Assembly: GCA_027922465.2 (NCBI GenBank)
Contig: BQMF02000054.1
Span: forward strand, 1 to 64,000
Source: Turritopsis dohrnii
Lineage: Eukaryota; Cnidaria; Hydrozoa; Anthoathecata; Oceaniidae
Length of the DNA: 64,000 bases
Direction: 5' to 3'
How positions within the stretch are numbered: the first letter of the stretch is position 1; each line of letters starts with the position of its first letter. The notes beneath the pieces are model-generated. The model had not been told where the DNA came from. It made no database searches and worked only from the letters and a program-made list of their open reading frames with translations. Below, piece by piece: positions 43,401 through 52,432 of this stretch. The position numbers and the translations under genes are program-made.

Positions 43401-45426
43401 TCAATGAGAAGATGAGCTTGACAATGAAAAGTGAATTTGGATGTTTGTTTATGTGCTCAATGAGAGTGGCTTGCAACAAAAATGGTGATGATGTGACTCC
43501 AAAAATGACACGACAAAACCGATGAACAGACAGTTCTAACTCATCAAAATCAACATCAGTTCGAAACTCTTTGAACCACAAAAATCTGACATAGTCACGA
43601 TGAGATGGATGTAACAAAATTTGATGAAATGCTTTTTCAATATCTGCAACAAACCCAATGTTAAATGAGCGAAACCGAACTAACACATCAAACAATGACT
43701 GGGTTAATGATGGACCAGAATGGAGACATGAATTCAATGATTGACCATTTGAGCTAGATGATGATGAGCTAGCATCAAACACAACACGAACATTGGTAGT
43801 TGCCTTTTCCTCGCGAACAACGGCTTGATGGGGTAAATAATGGACAGGAACAGATGGTTCGACTTCGGGATCAGGAACAACTTCAATAATTCCAGATTCA
43901 TGTTGTTTGTCGATTATGTCCTTGTAATCCAAGTACAGCTTCGGGTCATTCTGAAAACGGTTGTGGAGACAACGCAAACGTCTCTTTGCACAATGAAAAT
44001 TATCGTCAACATCAGGAAATTCTTCTTTGAAAGGAAGTTTGACTTGGTAACGGTTGTCGGTAAACTCAAGATTGTTTCTGAACTCCTCCAAAATCAGGTT
44101 GTCAGTGGGGGCATCGTCATCAGGATTCTCCCATAAGTTATGGAGGGCATTGAAAGTTTCTTGCTTGCAGGTTGCACTTGAAGGCTCGAACGAAAGGTTT
44201 TCGGTAGTATGCACAAAGTTAGTGATGCCAACTATGGTAAGGTGGTTGGATATGCTTGTCTGCCCACTAAGAACGTATCCAAGCGTCGATTCACAAGCAA
44301 CAGGACCATTGCCATTCATCGGTTTAACAACTTTCCCCGACATAAAGTTCCAGTAGAAATTGGCTCCGATCAACACGTCTACGTTCATGTCACTACCATC
44401 TTTGTTTACGTCAGCTAAATTCAGTCCCGCAAGGTGAGGTTGCTTTTCCAGGTTACATCCATAATGGCTACCAGAAATGGGTAAACAAATGTCAGTTTCT
44501 AAAGCATCAACTAAAATGGACTTGGCGGTTTCTTTCCCTTTAACAAGAAATTTAACACTGTCCAAAACTTTTGACTCTTCCTTTTCTCCAAATGTCTTAA
44601 TGTTTACATTTGACTTTTCCATGGTTGGAAGGTTGAGCTTTTTGCGAGCAGCAGGCGTGATGTAAGAAAGTTGTGCTCCGAGGTCAAACAAAATACGAAT
44701 ATTGGATGACTTTTCTCCTTTCGTGTCAGTAATGACAGCTTGAGCAGTTTGCAGGATTCCAATTGACTTTTGCTTTTTTTGTAATGTCAAGTTTGACGAT
44801 GTGCCTTCTGGAAAGCAGACAGCAGCATGATGATTGCCTTCGCACTTGTTGCATTTTATCTTTAAATCGCAATCTTTTGCAAAATGGTTGGTTCGAATAC
44901 ATTTGAAGCAACGTCCTTTATTTCCAAGAATTATCAAGCGAGTCTCTTTATCTCGAATGACTTCACATTGGTATGCTAAATGTTTCTCAGAATTGCAAAA
45001 CACACATGTTTTCTTGGAAATTTCTTGAGATGGCTTTTGTTTACGTTTTTTCGGATGATGGCGGCGAGCGTTACTATGGTTACCGTTGGTCAGAAATGTT
45101 TCTGTTGAAAAGGGTTGTTTTTCATGTGATTCTTCAGTCGAATTTGAAGCAGATAATCGTTCACGAGCTTCAATTTCGTTGCAAAGGGTTTCAAGCATTT
45201 TGTCAATGTCCCATACTCCACGTCCCATTTGTCTGGACAGGATAAGACTAAGCTCAGCTGGGAATTTCGTGTTCAGGATCGGTATCAACATGGGTCCGTA
45301 CTCCTTGGACGAGATGCCTAAGTTCTTGAGGCTACGAATATGAGTTTCTACATGGTCATATGTACGACGAAGGTTGACAGTGTCATCAATGGCTTTGACT
45401 GAGCCACCCAAGCAAAGGGCTTTCAT
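40474..45426 (-). CDS. BEL/Pao Gag C-terminus and Pol (1650 aa, 5' part cut off by SINE)
   Basis: Order of domains: end of the Gag-like region (DUF1759/1758 type), zinc knuckles (CVFCNSEKHLAYQC about 140, CFKCIRTNHFAKDC and CNKCEGNHHAAVC after it), aspartic protease (FDLGAQLSYI about 247), reverse transcriptase (VVFDASSSS about 549, catalytic IVDDHISG about 675), RNase H (GFCDAST about 851, PRLELMGA, WIDSTVAYFW), a repeat-bearing linker (about 1070-1140), integrase zinc region (CYLCRYF) and catalytic core D in GLDYLGP (about 1360), D in YSDNA (about 1425), E in FYERMV (about 1470), then a C-terminal GDIILIKE module. Oddities: the protease triad reads DLG, not DS/TG, and the linker has four tandem copies of a STVSRP-type repeat. 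The Met used as start is not the true one: the frame is cut by the SINE upstream. Confidence 0.93.
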   Translation of the reverse strand: MKALCLGGSVKAIDDTVNLRRTYDHVETHIRSLKNLGISSKEYGPMLIPILNTKFPAELSLILSRQMGRGVWDIDKMLETLCNEIEARERLSASNSTEESHEKQPFSTETFLTNGNHSNARRHHPKKRKQKPSQEISKKTCVFCNSEKHLAYQCEVIRDKETRLIILGNKGRCFKCIRTNHFAKDCDLKIKCNKCEGNHHAAVCFPEGTSSNLTLQKKQKSIGILQTAQAVITDTKGEKSSNIRILFDLGAQLSYITPAARKKLNLPTMEKSNVNIKTFGEKEESKVLDSVKFLVKGKETAKSILVDALETDICLPISGSHYGCNLEKQPHLAGLNLADVNKDGSDMNVDVLIGANFYWNFMSGKVVKPMNGNGPVACESTLGYVLSGQTSISNHLTIVGITNFVHTTENLSFEPSSATCKQETFNALHNLWENPDDDAPTDNLILEEFRNNLEFTDNRYQVKLPFKEEFPDVDDNFHCAKRRLRCLHNRFQNDPKLYLDYKDIIDKQHESGIIEVVPDPEVEPSVPVHYLPHQAVVREEKATTNVRVVFDASSSSSSSNGQSLNSCLHSGPSLTQSLFDVLVRFRSFNIGFVADIEKAFHQILLHPSHRDYVRFLWFKEFRTDVDFDELELSVHRFCRVIFGVTSSPFLLQATLIEHINKHPNSLFIVKLIFSLIVDDHISGADTSSEAKALFLEAKQHLSAASFNLYKFQANDPDLETEVYRMTNDDKSVIDNVAPENNKVLGIVWDKHEDQFVFNFHNITEKCRSASTKRDILHAIVDPLGLLNPIILKWKCFFQKLCVSKVEWDAPLSAELLEQWTLLYLPLFDSPAIYVNRRYSPIQPDDPVVSRQLHGFCDASTKAYGACIYMRTLKQSGDVDVSLIASKSRVSPIKPQTIPRLELMGAVTLAELVHSVETALSHCTISSTTCWIDSTVAYFWITNTKTYSNFIQNRVDKILSFVSPTSWRLVSSENNPADIVSRGTTPLELKTNIWFEGPAFLKLPDDKWPCVLHSAAAAGDVLEIKNTTNTLLVKNENKDDTVDVLSTTFKVERFSYFQKLIKVTAYVLLFIKKLKLKAADSTVSRPTMCVTECKTGAADYTVSRPTNLVTEIEPEAADSTVSRPKHVLNPSAAEFKVSRQWKTYNLRRKKKEDNIQIIKNDKNENHKKINNKVTKSMEEVLDTGCDQAFDGHRALDGYDTLEKTIEEEPDLFAVCLDEAKTMWIKELQTNFQKEEKYMNVKRQLNCFLDEKGILRCKGRFDNAVALSYNERYPILLFGHHPVTTLIVNDFHTKCKHQGLKSTLSFLRTEYWLPQGRSFVKKLIKNCYLCRYFAAKPYAYPDLPPLPSDRVNFDFPFKCIGLDYLGPLYFRDSTEETFLMKKAWICLFTCTVSRGIHLEVVTDNTSTAFIKGYRRYVSRRGMPTKIYSDNALTFKSEETQEFIKSLRDFVTDTGVAWSFIPPAAPWWGGFYERMVQLVKRLLRKLLFKARVDLDELVTVVAEIESLLNDRPVANQHSQSQLETTVLTPNHLIYGRRLNVLQQEIVTNIPSNIAELIQRFWNEFQHEYITTLREQHSYIARKNGVSGVNVGDIILIKETKLPRSQWKIAVVRNLNRSKDGLVRSVDLKLTSNGKVIVTRRATKLLCPIEKNIS
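42013..42200 (-). repeat. In-frame tandem repeat inside the BEL linker
   Basis: GGCCGACTTAC...TCTGCGGC recurs at about 42014, 42059, 42116 and 42173 (spacing roughly 46, 57, 57). Each copy encodes an AADSTVSRP-like motif. It lies between RNase H and integrase, so it is probably a flexible spacer. Confidence 0.85.
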
Positions 45427-45500
45427 GTGTGATGATATCAGTACCTGAGTATCACCAAAGCGTTTTTCGAGAAGGTCTAAAGCTTCCTTGTAATTATCAG

Positions 45501-45793
45501 CGATGGTGTAGTGGTTAGTACCTTTGAGTGCGACCGCTGCGGCCCGTGTTCGAGTCCAGTCATGTCGTATCTCAATACACCACTCCGATGCGCTTTAAAA
45601 GCAGCGCGTCAGCCCATTAGGAGCCATCGACTGACTGCACACTGGCCTTCGGGCAAGTTAGAGCAATGCTATACGTATCTCTGGCGGTAAGTCAACTAAT
45701 AGTTGCAAGTCGGCGGGCGGAAGAACCAACCATTACGGATGGAAGCCCAAGGACTAAAAACTCCCGTTACTTACTTACTTACTTACTTATCAG
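45501..45793 (+). mobile_element. tRNA-derived SINE inside the BEL gag
   Basis: Begins CGATGGTGTAGTGGTTAGTA with an A-box-like TGGTGTAGTGG (45504-45514) and B-box TGTTCGAGTCC (45547-45557), spaced as in a tRNA gene. A body of about 200 bp follows and the end is a (TTAC)n tail (45767-45788). TTATCAG is duplicated at 45494-45500 and 45787-45793. Flanking coding sequence is in place on both sides: Gag breaks after TLTSD and resumes with NYKEALDLLEKRF. Likely mobilised by a LINE in the same genome. Confidence 0.85.
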
Positions 45794-46358
45794 ACGTAAG
45801 TGTGTAGCCGGAAACGGTTTCAGCGGCTGTTCCGCGAAGGTACGACTTCAAGTAAGTGAATTTCTGTATGCATGGTAATGTTGTGTTGGAGTCGATGGTA
45901 CACATGAAGGAGTCGTAAAACATTTTCCATTCTAATGGATCCCCAGAAAACGTAGGGATGTCCAGTTTTGGCAACTTTACATTTGTGCTTGCCACGGATG
46001 AGGCTGTCTCTGACAAACCAAGTGATGAGGTAGCGACAAAGGTATTCTTGGCAAGAATTTTCTTTAATTTAACACAGTTTTTCTTAACCAGTGTTTTGAA
46101 GCCGAGATGGGCTTTGACTTGTTTTTCAATAGCTGCTGCATCATCTTCCGAAAGAAGTTCCATAATCTCATCATTAATACCATTAATGTTTTCTAACTCA
46201 GTATCAAGTATTTCGAGGTAACTTTGCACATCAGATATTTGTTCCTCGGTCAAGTTCTCAGATGGCAAAGCATCTATGGCTGCGATGGTGCCATCGTTCA
46301 AGGTTTTTCGAAGTGCTTCGAAAGTAGCATGTTTCTTCTTAAGTAAACCAGCAGACAT
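45794..46358 (-). CDS. BEL/Pao Gag N-terminal part (about 188 aa)
   Basis: Starts at ATG 46358 (MSAGLLKKKHATFEAL), just inside the primer site. An acidic helical region (LPSENLTEEQISDVQSYLEI) leads to the DUF1759-like signature IPTFSGDPLEWKMFYDSF and LKSYLRGTAAETVSGY. The reading frame ends in the SINE. Without the SINE and one copy of its duplication the frame appears to run on into the downstream pol frame; that inference comes from the coding flanks at both ends. Confidence 0.9.
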
Positions 46359-46390
46359 GGTGATTTAATCAGTTAAAAATCAAAGTTGAA

Positions 46391-46416
46391 GGTTCAAATC
46401 CAGGCAAGGTGGACCA
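46391..46416 (-). promoter_or_regulatory. BEL primer-binding site with long tRNA match
   Basis: On the minus strand, four T residues after the LTR, the site begins TGGTCCACCTTGCCTGGA and continues through the complement of a T-arm (GGTTCAAATCC on the plus strand). The apparent pairing of about 26 nt covers CCA, acceptor arm and T-arm of a tRNA, longer than the usual 18. One nucleotide does not fit standard tRNA spacing and the isoacceptor was not identified. Confidence 0.7.
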
Positions 46417-46420
46417 AAAA

Positions 46421-46549
46421 TGTGGGAACGGTGGAGACACGACCGACCACGAGGACTGTATATTGTGAACTAAAAATTATATTTTCAAACCACGCGTATA
46501 TTCTACAATGGCGTCCTACGGGCGGCGGAGGCGGCAAATACATTCCACA
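46421..46549 (-). repeat. 5' LTR of the BEL element (129 bp)
   Basis: Same ends as the 3' LTR, followed on the plus strand by ACCAC, the duplicated target. Confidence 0.95.
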
Positions 46550-46554
46550 ACCAC

Positions 46555-46850
46555 AGAACTAGCTTCCGTGGAGACGGGCCTAGTTTCTAGACTCTTTCTA
46601 AAGTGCAAATGTAGACAACCACAGTAGGCGGTTGCCACACTTGCATCTAGAAGAAAGTTGTTCATAATTTGGATGGGCCACAGGCCTACGGTCAAGTCCT
46701 TCATAAAACGACGGGCCAACGGGTCTGACCACGGGCCTAGGTTCCAGGCCCTTGCAATTAGTTATTTGCAAATTATAAAGTTATTGTGCAGTTTCTTTAG
46801 CCCGAAGTTAAAGGCATGGATTCTAGGCCCGTATGTGTACTTTGTACTTT
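46555..46850. repeat. Degenerate GGCCC-rich tandem repeat, right part
   Basis: Resumes the repeat unit exactly where the BEL element split it (AGAACTAGCTTCC, compare 39735-39748) and runs into a third unit near 46690. The sequence stops matching after about 46840. Confidence 0.75.
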
Positions 46851-48030
46851 AAGGGTTTTACTAACAGTTGACCGAAACAATATTATATGGAAATGGCTCT
46901 GAAAGCTAATCAATATCTTGGGAATTCAGAGTGCAAAGTTTAGCAAAATCAAAGTTTTATACAGTTTGTTCCAAATCCCTTTAAATAGTGTCCGGTCTTC
47001 CCAAAAGAGATTACAAAAATTGCCGTTCAAACACCTTTCCAACTTGACATCTTTTCTTGTGTTGCATTGGTCATCTTTCGTCCATTGAGAAAACCAAGTA
47101 CACTGATCAAAAGAGCAAAGACGATTTTCTTGATTTGAAATACGGAGGTAACTAACAACCAATATGTGTAATGTCTACTTTGTATATTCTAAGTATCTTA
47201 TTATAATAATCCGCGTTGTGCATCCCACTTTTATTTTAGAGAGTGATATATTTAGTTTAAATTTACGGTCATCATCCTCTTACGAGCGCGTAAAACCACG
47301 TAGAAGCGAGAGACACTTTTTTCACGATCATTCTAAAAGCACGTGGCATCATTTGACGTCAGTTTTTTATGATCACAGGGAATCATTGCATTGCATCCCC
47401 AATCGAACGCGACGTTTTTGGGGAAATATCTCGAGAACCAATAGGGATAACTGACGTTTTTTGGGGTCAGCGATACGGGTGATGGGGTGACGCATCATTT
47501 GGGCCTAAATTTTATTTGGTACTGCGGATATGACGTCATCGAAACCTTTGATCGACCATATCTCCGCAACGGTTGGTCGTAGCGAAACGATCCCATACAT
47601 TTTTTTGATCAGTTTTTCGAGCTCTACAACATGATTACATTTTCGGTTTCCAATTCCTAAATTGAAATTTTCATCACGGGGATTGTTCACGGGAAAGGCG
47701 ATTTTGACCCATCCTTTTCGAAATTAAGTTCGGTAAAAAGTTTTTACCCGGGATACTAGTATTAAATAAAATATAAAAAAACTTGAAAGCCTTGAAATTT
47801 GACGTATGAATAATATATAAAACTTAGAAATACGACATTCTGACTAGATATTTTGGCACTTGCGTGTCTTTTTCAATAGTGTCATTCTAAGTATATTATG
47901 TACTTTACTTCAAGAAGCTCTTTCTTCGTCGTTCAACCTTCATCGTTTAAGATGTTTTTTAAATTCCATAACTGTAAAGTCAACATCCACGGATCCATTT
48001 CTTCAAAATGCCCACTGAGTGGCTGTGTAC
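46851..48030. other. Unannotated spacer
   Basis: Includes the partial MITE-like half at 47217-47250, a CpG-richer stretch at 47270-47700 with phrases TATCTCCGCAACGGT and TATCTCGAGAACC, and no recognised gene. A 64-codon frame at 47898-48092 runs into the presumed LTR of the next element and is not called. Confidence 0.4.
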
Positions 48031-48395
48031 ATACATGTGACGGAAAGACAATCATTTTTATAAATAGCTGGGTAAGCGAGGCCTGTATTTAAATCTGCAA
48101 CTTATGATAATATAACAGAACACAAAAAGAAACGATAGTTCTCGCACATGGTCCACCGAACGGATTAGTAAGCAAAAAATTGTGAAGAAAAATACGTAGT
48201 GAAGTGAAAGTGCTCACAAGAAAAAATACATTTATAATTTGATATTTGTTTGGAAAATTGTTGTTGGATTTTTGTTATGTAGTTGTGGTTGGTTTTTGGT
48301 TGTTGGAAGAAGTTTAGATAAAAATAATAAAGATAAAGAAAAAAAAAACATCAAAAACTTAGAAAAACAAAATAAAAAATAATAAAAGTTAGAAA

Positions 48396-48515
48396 ATGGC
48401 TGATGCTAAAAATAAACAAGATTCGCAAAAATGCGACTATATATTTCCCCAAAGTTGCAAATATTTACCAATTATTGTGTGTACGTTGATAACCATGAGA
48501 AAAATGTATCGTTAA
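48396..48515 (+). pseudogene. Possible Gag start of the second BEL element
   Basis: A 40-codon frame beginning MADAKNKQDSQ follows the primer site after an A-rich leader and ends where R copy 3 begins. Position suggests a Gag N terminus; there is no sequence match to the other BEL Gag. Confidence 0.25.
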
Positions 48516-48534
48516 ATAATTACAGTATAACTAC

Positions 48535-49050
48535 TATCGACCTGATACTCAGGTTGAATTTAATGCCACAAAAAAACTTACTTTGAAGTTATTATGAAAT
48601 GAAATCACAGTCAAATGATAAGGTTTCTCTTAAAATTTTTTGCTGAGGAGTTAAAAAGTGACTGAGAAGTTACTATGGACACGTAGCTAAAAATTAGAAG
48701 ACCTAAATGCGACTAATATTTTCCCTTCTGCATATCAACAAACTCATCAATGTGTAAGACAATTTTATCTTAATATAAGATGTATGATCTTTATTGTTGC
48801 AGAAGCTTGACAAGTTTCCTATTTGTAACTCAAATAAAATTATCTTACAACATTATACAATCAAATTTGTATACAGGTTTTCTGTACAAAAGAAGAAAAG
48901 AAAATTGTTAAACCTAATTTTGATACCACAGTTTACTTTGGGGTAGACATATAAGCAAATAACTATCAAAAGTAATCAAAATCTCTACTAAAAAATATTA
49001 CGTGTAACATTTCAAATTAGGACAGAATAGTTATTTTTTAAAAAAAGATG
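48535..49050 (-). repeat. R-family dispersed repeat, copy 3 (reverse orientation)
   Basis: Reverse complement aligns with copies 1 and 2: landmarks AAACCTTATCATTTGACTG, CAGTCACTTTTTAACTCCT, CCTGTATACAAATTTGATTG and CTAAGCCCATC. It contains the middle segment shared with copy 2 but missing from copy 1. Confidence 0.7.
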
Positions 49051-49340
49051 GGCTTAGAGTGCGTTTACATGAGAGCCGTAGTGACCTCAAACCAGTTTGA
49101 AATTTTTAGCTGTTTGAAATCGCCATTCTGTTTACATGAGAAATTTCGATACGGTCTTGGAGAGTTTTTGTTGAGTAAAAATCGAAACAATAGATTTACT
49201 AGTTTCTAGCTCTCTATACGAGTGCGTTTTTACACGAGAGCTATACTGAACTCACACCGGTTTGAGATTTCAATACGGGTAGAAATATTTTCTATGCACG
49301 ATGGAATAAATTTAGCACATTCTATGTATATTTTTATTTC
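49051..49340. other. Short repeated motif region
   Basis: GAGTGCGTTTACATGAGAGC (49056 on) is echoed by GAGTGCGTTTTTACACGAGA (49220 on); both are followed by ACTCAAAC/ACTCACACC and GGTTTGA-type phrases. It resembles a decayed tandem or inverted-repeat element of unknown kind. Confidence 0.35.
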
Positions 49341-49424
49341 ATGTGTCAGCAAAATTCAATTAACATGCACATGCTTGTTAACACATTTTATGATAAAACA
49401 ATGAAATGTGAAAACTTTCACACC

Positions 49425-49735
49425 TTTCCAAGCTGTATCGAAATTTCAAACCTACTTTTTAAGATCGATATTCTTGTAGGATCAAATTTTTATTGGGACT
49501 TCATAGACGGTAAAAACATCGTTAAAGGAAAACAGGGAGAGCCAGTAGCTGTATCTTCGAATTTAGGATTCATCTTAAATGGTAACATGACTCAAGTTGC
49601 AAACCAAACCGAATGTTTGACAACTCATGTTCTAAAAGCTGCAATGGATGAAAAAACCGATCTGGATAAGATTACGGAAAAAATTTGGGACTTGGAAACT
49701 ATGGGAATAAAAAACAACGAAATTGATGAGAAAAA
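49425..49735 (+). pseudogene. BEL/Pao pol fragment (linker after protease)
   Basis: The frame reads IDILVGSNFYWDFIDGKNIV, then GEPVAVSSNLGFILNGNM, matching in order the segment after the protease in the intact BEL product (VDVLIGANFYWNFMSGKVV, then STLGYVLSG). It ends at the LTR remnant, so reverse transcriptase and integrase are deleted. The start codon at 49341 is incidental. Confidence 0.8.
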
Positions 49736-49756
49736 AGAAACGATAGTTCTCCCACA

Positions 49757-49840
49757 GAGCTCCTCCATTAAAATTCTGAGCTTTATCTGGTGATGAAGAC
49801 CCAAAAACACTGCATTTAATTCGGAGAGACATGATGATGT
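49757..49840 (-). pseudogene. SAM-like domain exon, downstream half
   Basis: On the minus strand it reads MSLRIKCSVFGSSSPDKAQ then NFNGGAL, the usual continuation (basic LR..C..FG pattern) of a SAM-like N-terminal domain begun at 52433-52576. It abuts the BEL LTR end at 49756. Removing the transposon between the halves leaves a one-base frame discrepancy, so the exon may have been damaged or be slightly misjoined. Confidence 0.5.
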
Positions 49841-51032
49841 CAGGGGCGGATCTAGGATTTTTTAAGGGTTAGGCAATTTTTTTTTTTGCCAAACACACAT
49901 AAGGGCGCAATCGATGAAATTTACGCCAGTTTACGCCCAATCTAATACATACTTTTCGAAATGTAAAAAATATTAACTCGAATTAATTCGTCCTGACGTA
50001 AGGAGTGTTATAATGCAAGCCTGTATTGCTGAAATAATGGAATAAGGGAAATAAACAAAAGAAAAATAATTGAGTATGAATATAATGTATTGAACTACGT
50101 TATGTAGGCCAAAATAATATTTTCTGCCAGATTGGAGGTTAAGTAAATAACCAATAAATTGTATATTTCATCTGTTATCTTCTTCATTTTCTTGATTGCT
50201 TGTACATGAACAGGAAGAATCCATCAAATGAAAACATACTTGTAATGAATCAAATAAATAAATTTTCAATCACCTATACCATGATAGATTGGAGCATTCA
50301 GATAAATACATGATATTTCATCTATGTACTGTTCAAGATAGTCATATAGAAAGAAAAGAAAAGAAATTATGTTAACAAATAGAGTAAAATGACCAAAATC
50401 AAAGTTAGAGACAAGCTCCTTGATCATTATCCGGCAGCAAAATAAAAACAATATATAATTAATATCAACCACAATATAAAGATGGTGCTTCCAGAAATCC
50501 CTGAGACAAGTCCAAGAACCTATATATATAAAACTACACAACAACAGATAAATTATGTACTGCTTCCTCTAATAAGAGCTACAACATTTTTTCCAGAATT
50601 TAATGTAGCATAGGAAACAAGAAGTCAAACTAAAACATTATGTAATTACCTTTTTCAAAAGAAGACATAACGTAGGTGGTTTTTATAAAATGAAAGAATA
50701 ACTCCAAAGATGTTAAAGTGTTTCTGCATCCAAAATGATATTTCGAGGGATGATAGAATGCACAAAGTTGTTTCAGAAGTCTTATAGTTTTTGGAAATTC
50801 TGTTTCCTTGGGCAGATATTTTGATTTTAAAAATCATGAAATGATACAATAGATAATTATGTAATAAGATTTTTATTCTTTGTTTATGTGTATAAACTCT
50901 CAATATATTATAACTTCATTTTCTTATCACTCACTCAGAGTGAAAGCCCTTTCTCTATATAGTAAATTAGAAAGATATAGTATTAATGATAACTTGCGAT
51001 GAGAAAGTTAACCTATATGCTATCTTATTATA

Positions 51033-51197
51033 AAGTGGCGGATCTAGAGGTATGTCGAAATTTGTGTAGGAGAGTGTTAGCAATCTAACCATACAGGAAA
51101 AGCGTCCAAATAATCCCATTGAAAATATAAATTGAATTCACAAATTATGTTAATGCTCTCATACAGAAATTTCGACATACCTCTAGATCCACCACTG
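51033..51197. mobile_element. 165-bp inverted-repeat element, copy 2 (reverse orientation)
   Basis: Same length as the copy at 28980-29144 and roughly 90% alike by eye in reverse orientation. The first base of the left end has changed. It lies inside the larger element with related ends; no clear target duplication. Confidence 0.8.
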
Positions 51198-52002
51198 TTA
51201 CATATCATAAAATGCATTGCATAAAGTGAATGTAAGATTTTAAAAATTAAATACATATCTCAGAAACTGGAAGTAAGTATATAATACTAACAAGAGGCTT
51301 TTTGATCTCTATCATATTGGTTCATATCATTTTGGACACAGGATCCTTTTAAAGTTCTTTAATTCAAAACCAGACAGTCATCTCGAACCAAGAAAAATTA
51401 TAATACTGAACTGTACAAATAAGTTTGATATAATAAGGTTGAGATACTGGTGCTAAAAAAACCATGCAGCTGCCTACGCAAAACAACTCAGAAAAATAAC
51501 AATGACTTTGTGTATTATAAACTCAGTCATTCAAACGTAACTCCATAACATTTTTACAGATGTATTTTTGGTTAACAGAAACAGATACCAAAAATATTTA
51601 TATACATCATTAATCAATAAAGAAAAGGCTTCGGTTCAGTTGACACAAACAAACTTATTATACATAGCTGAGCTAATAATTAACTGTCGTCATACTTATG
51701 GTCAACGAATTATGGTGCTAATAATCCATGCTAATCATTTATATTACATAAAATAAAACACTTGCTTTAAAGCAGCCACAATGTTTTCATTTCGCATAAG
51801 CAAAAGAACAGAAATGACTCGAAAAAAATGCTTTTCCTAGATTTTGAAGTCTGTTTTCAACAGATGTATTAAGTGTATTCAAAATTTCCTAATTAATACT
51901 TCATTATTGCTATCTAAAGCTGCAACGATGTTTTCTAGCGAATCCATGTTGAACTGGGTCTAATTCGAAGGTCTCCCACGTTGTTTTGTGCAGATTTGGT
52001 GA

Positions 52003-52106
52003 CCATTCATTCAATAAAGTGTGTAAACCCATGGTTGTACCTTAGGCAAATTTTCTTCCAGTTCATTCATTAAAGTGTGTAAACCCGGGGCTCCTTAGGC
52101 AAATTT
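52003..52106. repeat. Short tandem duplication, about 60 bp
   Basis: TTCATTCAATAAAGTGTGTA (52010 on) and TTCATTAAAGTGTGTAAACC (52067 on) each lead to CTTAGGCAAATTTTCTTC. Lies near the right end of the 2.6-kb element. Confidence 0.75.
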
Positions 52107-52432
52107 TCTTCGCCTAGGTGAGCGTTAGGTACTAGTCTGTGTTGTCAATGTAACTATGAGAAGTCGTTTTCCGGGCAGAATCAATACCTATAAACTCAAG
52201 CTGTAAAAAACATTAATTTGTAACATCATGCATGGCGCGCGCCGCGCCTCGCCGGAGAATAATCCTGTTTGCGAAAAAGAAAGGATATCGGATTGATGCG
52301 GGAATCTCTTGATATTTTCGATTATTTTCTGATTATTGTAATACAATACCTTTTTCAATTTGTGAAAAACATTATTTAACTGATTTTGGGTTAGGCATTT
52401 GCCTAAGTTGCCTAACCCTGGATCCGCCCCTG

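Larger units (their letters stand above)
40291..46554 (-). mobile_element. BEL/Pao LTR retrotransposon carrying a SINE
   Basis: Element 40296-46549 with 129-bp LTRs (two differences between them), flanked by the 5-bp duplication ACCAC at 40291-40295 and 46550-46554. Primer site, gag-pol, polypurine tract and LTRs are all present on the minus strand. A tRNA-derived SINE at 45501-45786 splits the coding frame. LTR similarity marks it as recent, the SINE as more recent. Confidence 0.96.
48031..49756 (+). mobile_element. Internally deleted second BEL/Pao element
   Basis: An LTR-like region with a TATA box (TATAAATA, 48059-48066) ends ...AACGATAGTTCTCGCACA at 48148 and is followed at 48149 by TGGTCCACCGAACGG, a primer site sharing its first nine bases with the intact BEL element. 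The last 25 bases of this LTR (48124-48148) recur at 49732-49756 with one change, marking the right end. The interior has lost most of gag and pol and contains R copy 3. The LTR left border was not found. Confidence 0.6.

Noticed and set aside
47898..48092. 64-codon frame
   Set aside because: It runs into the presumed LTR and TATA box of the deleted BEL element and has no domain.
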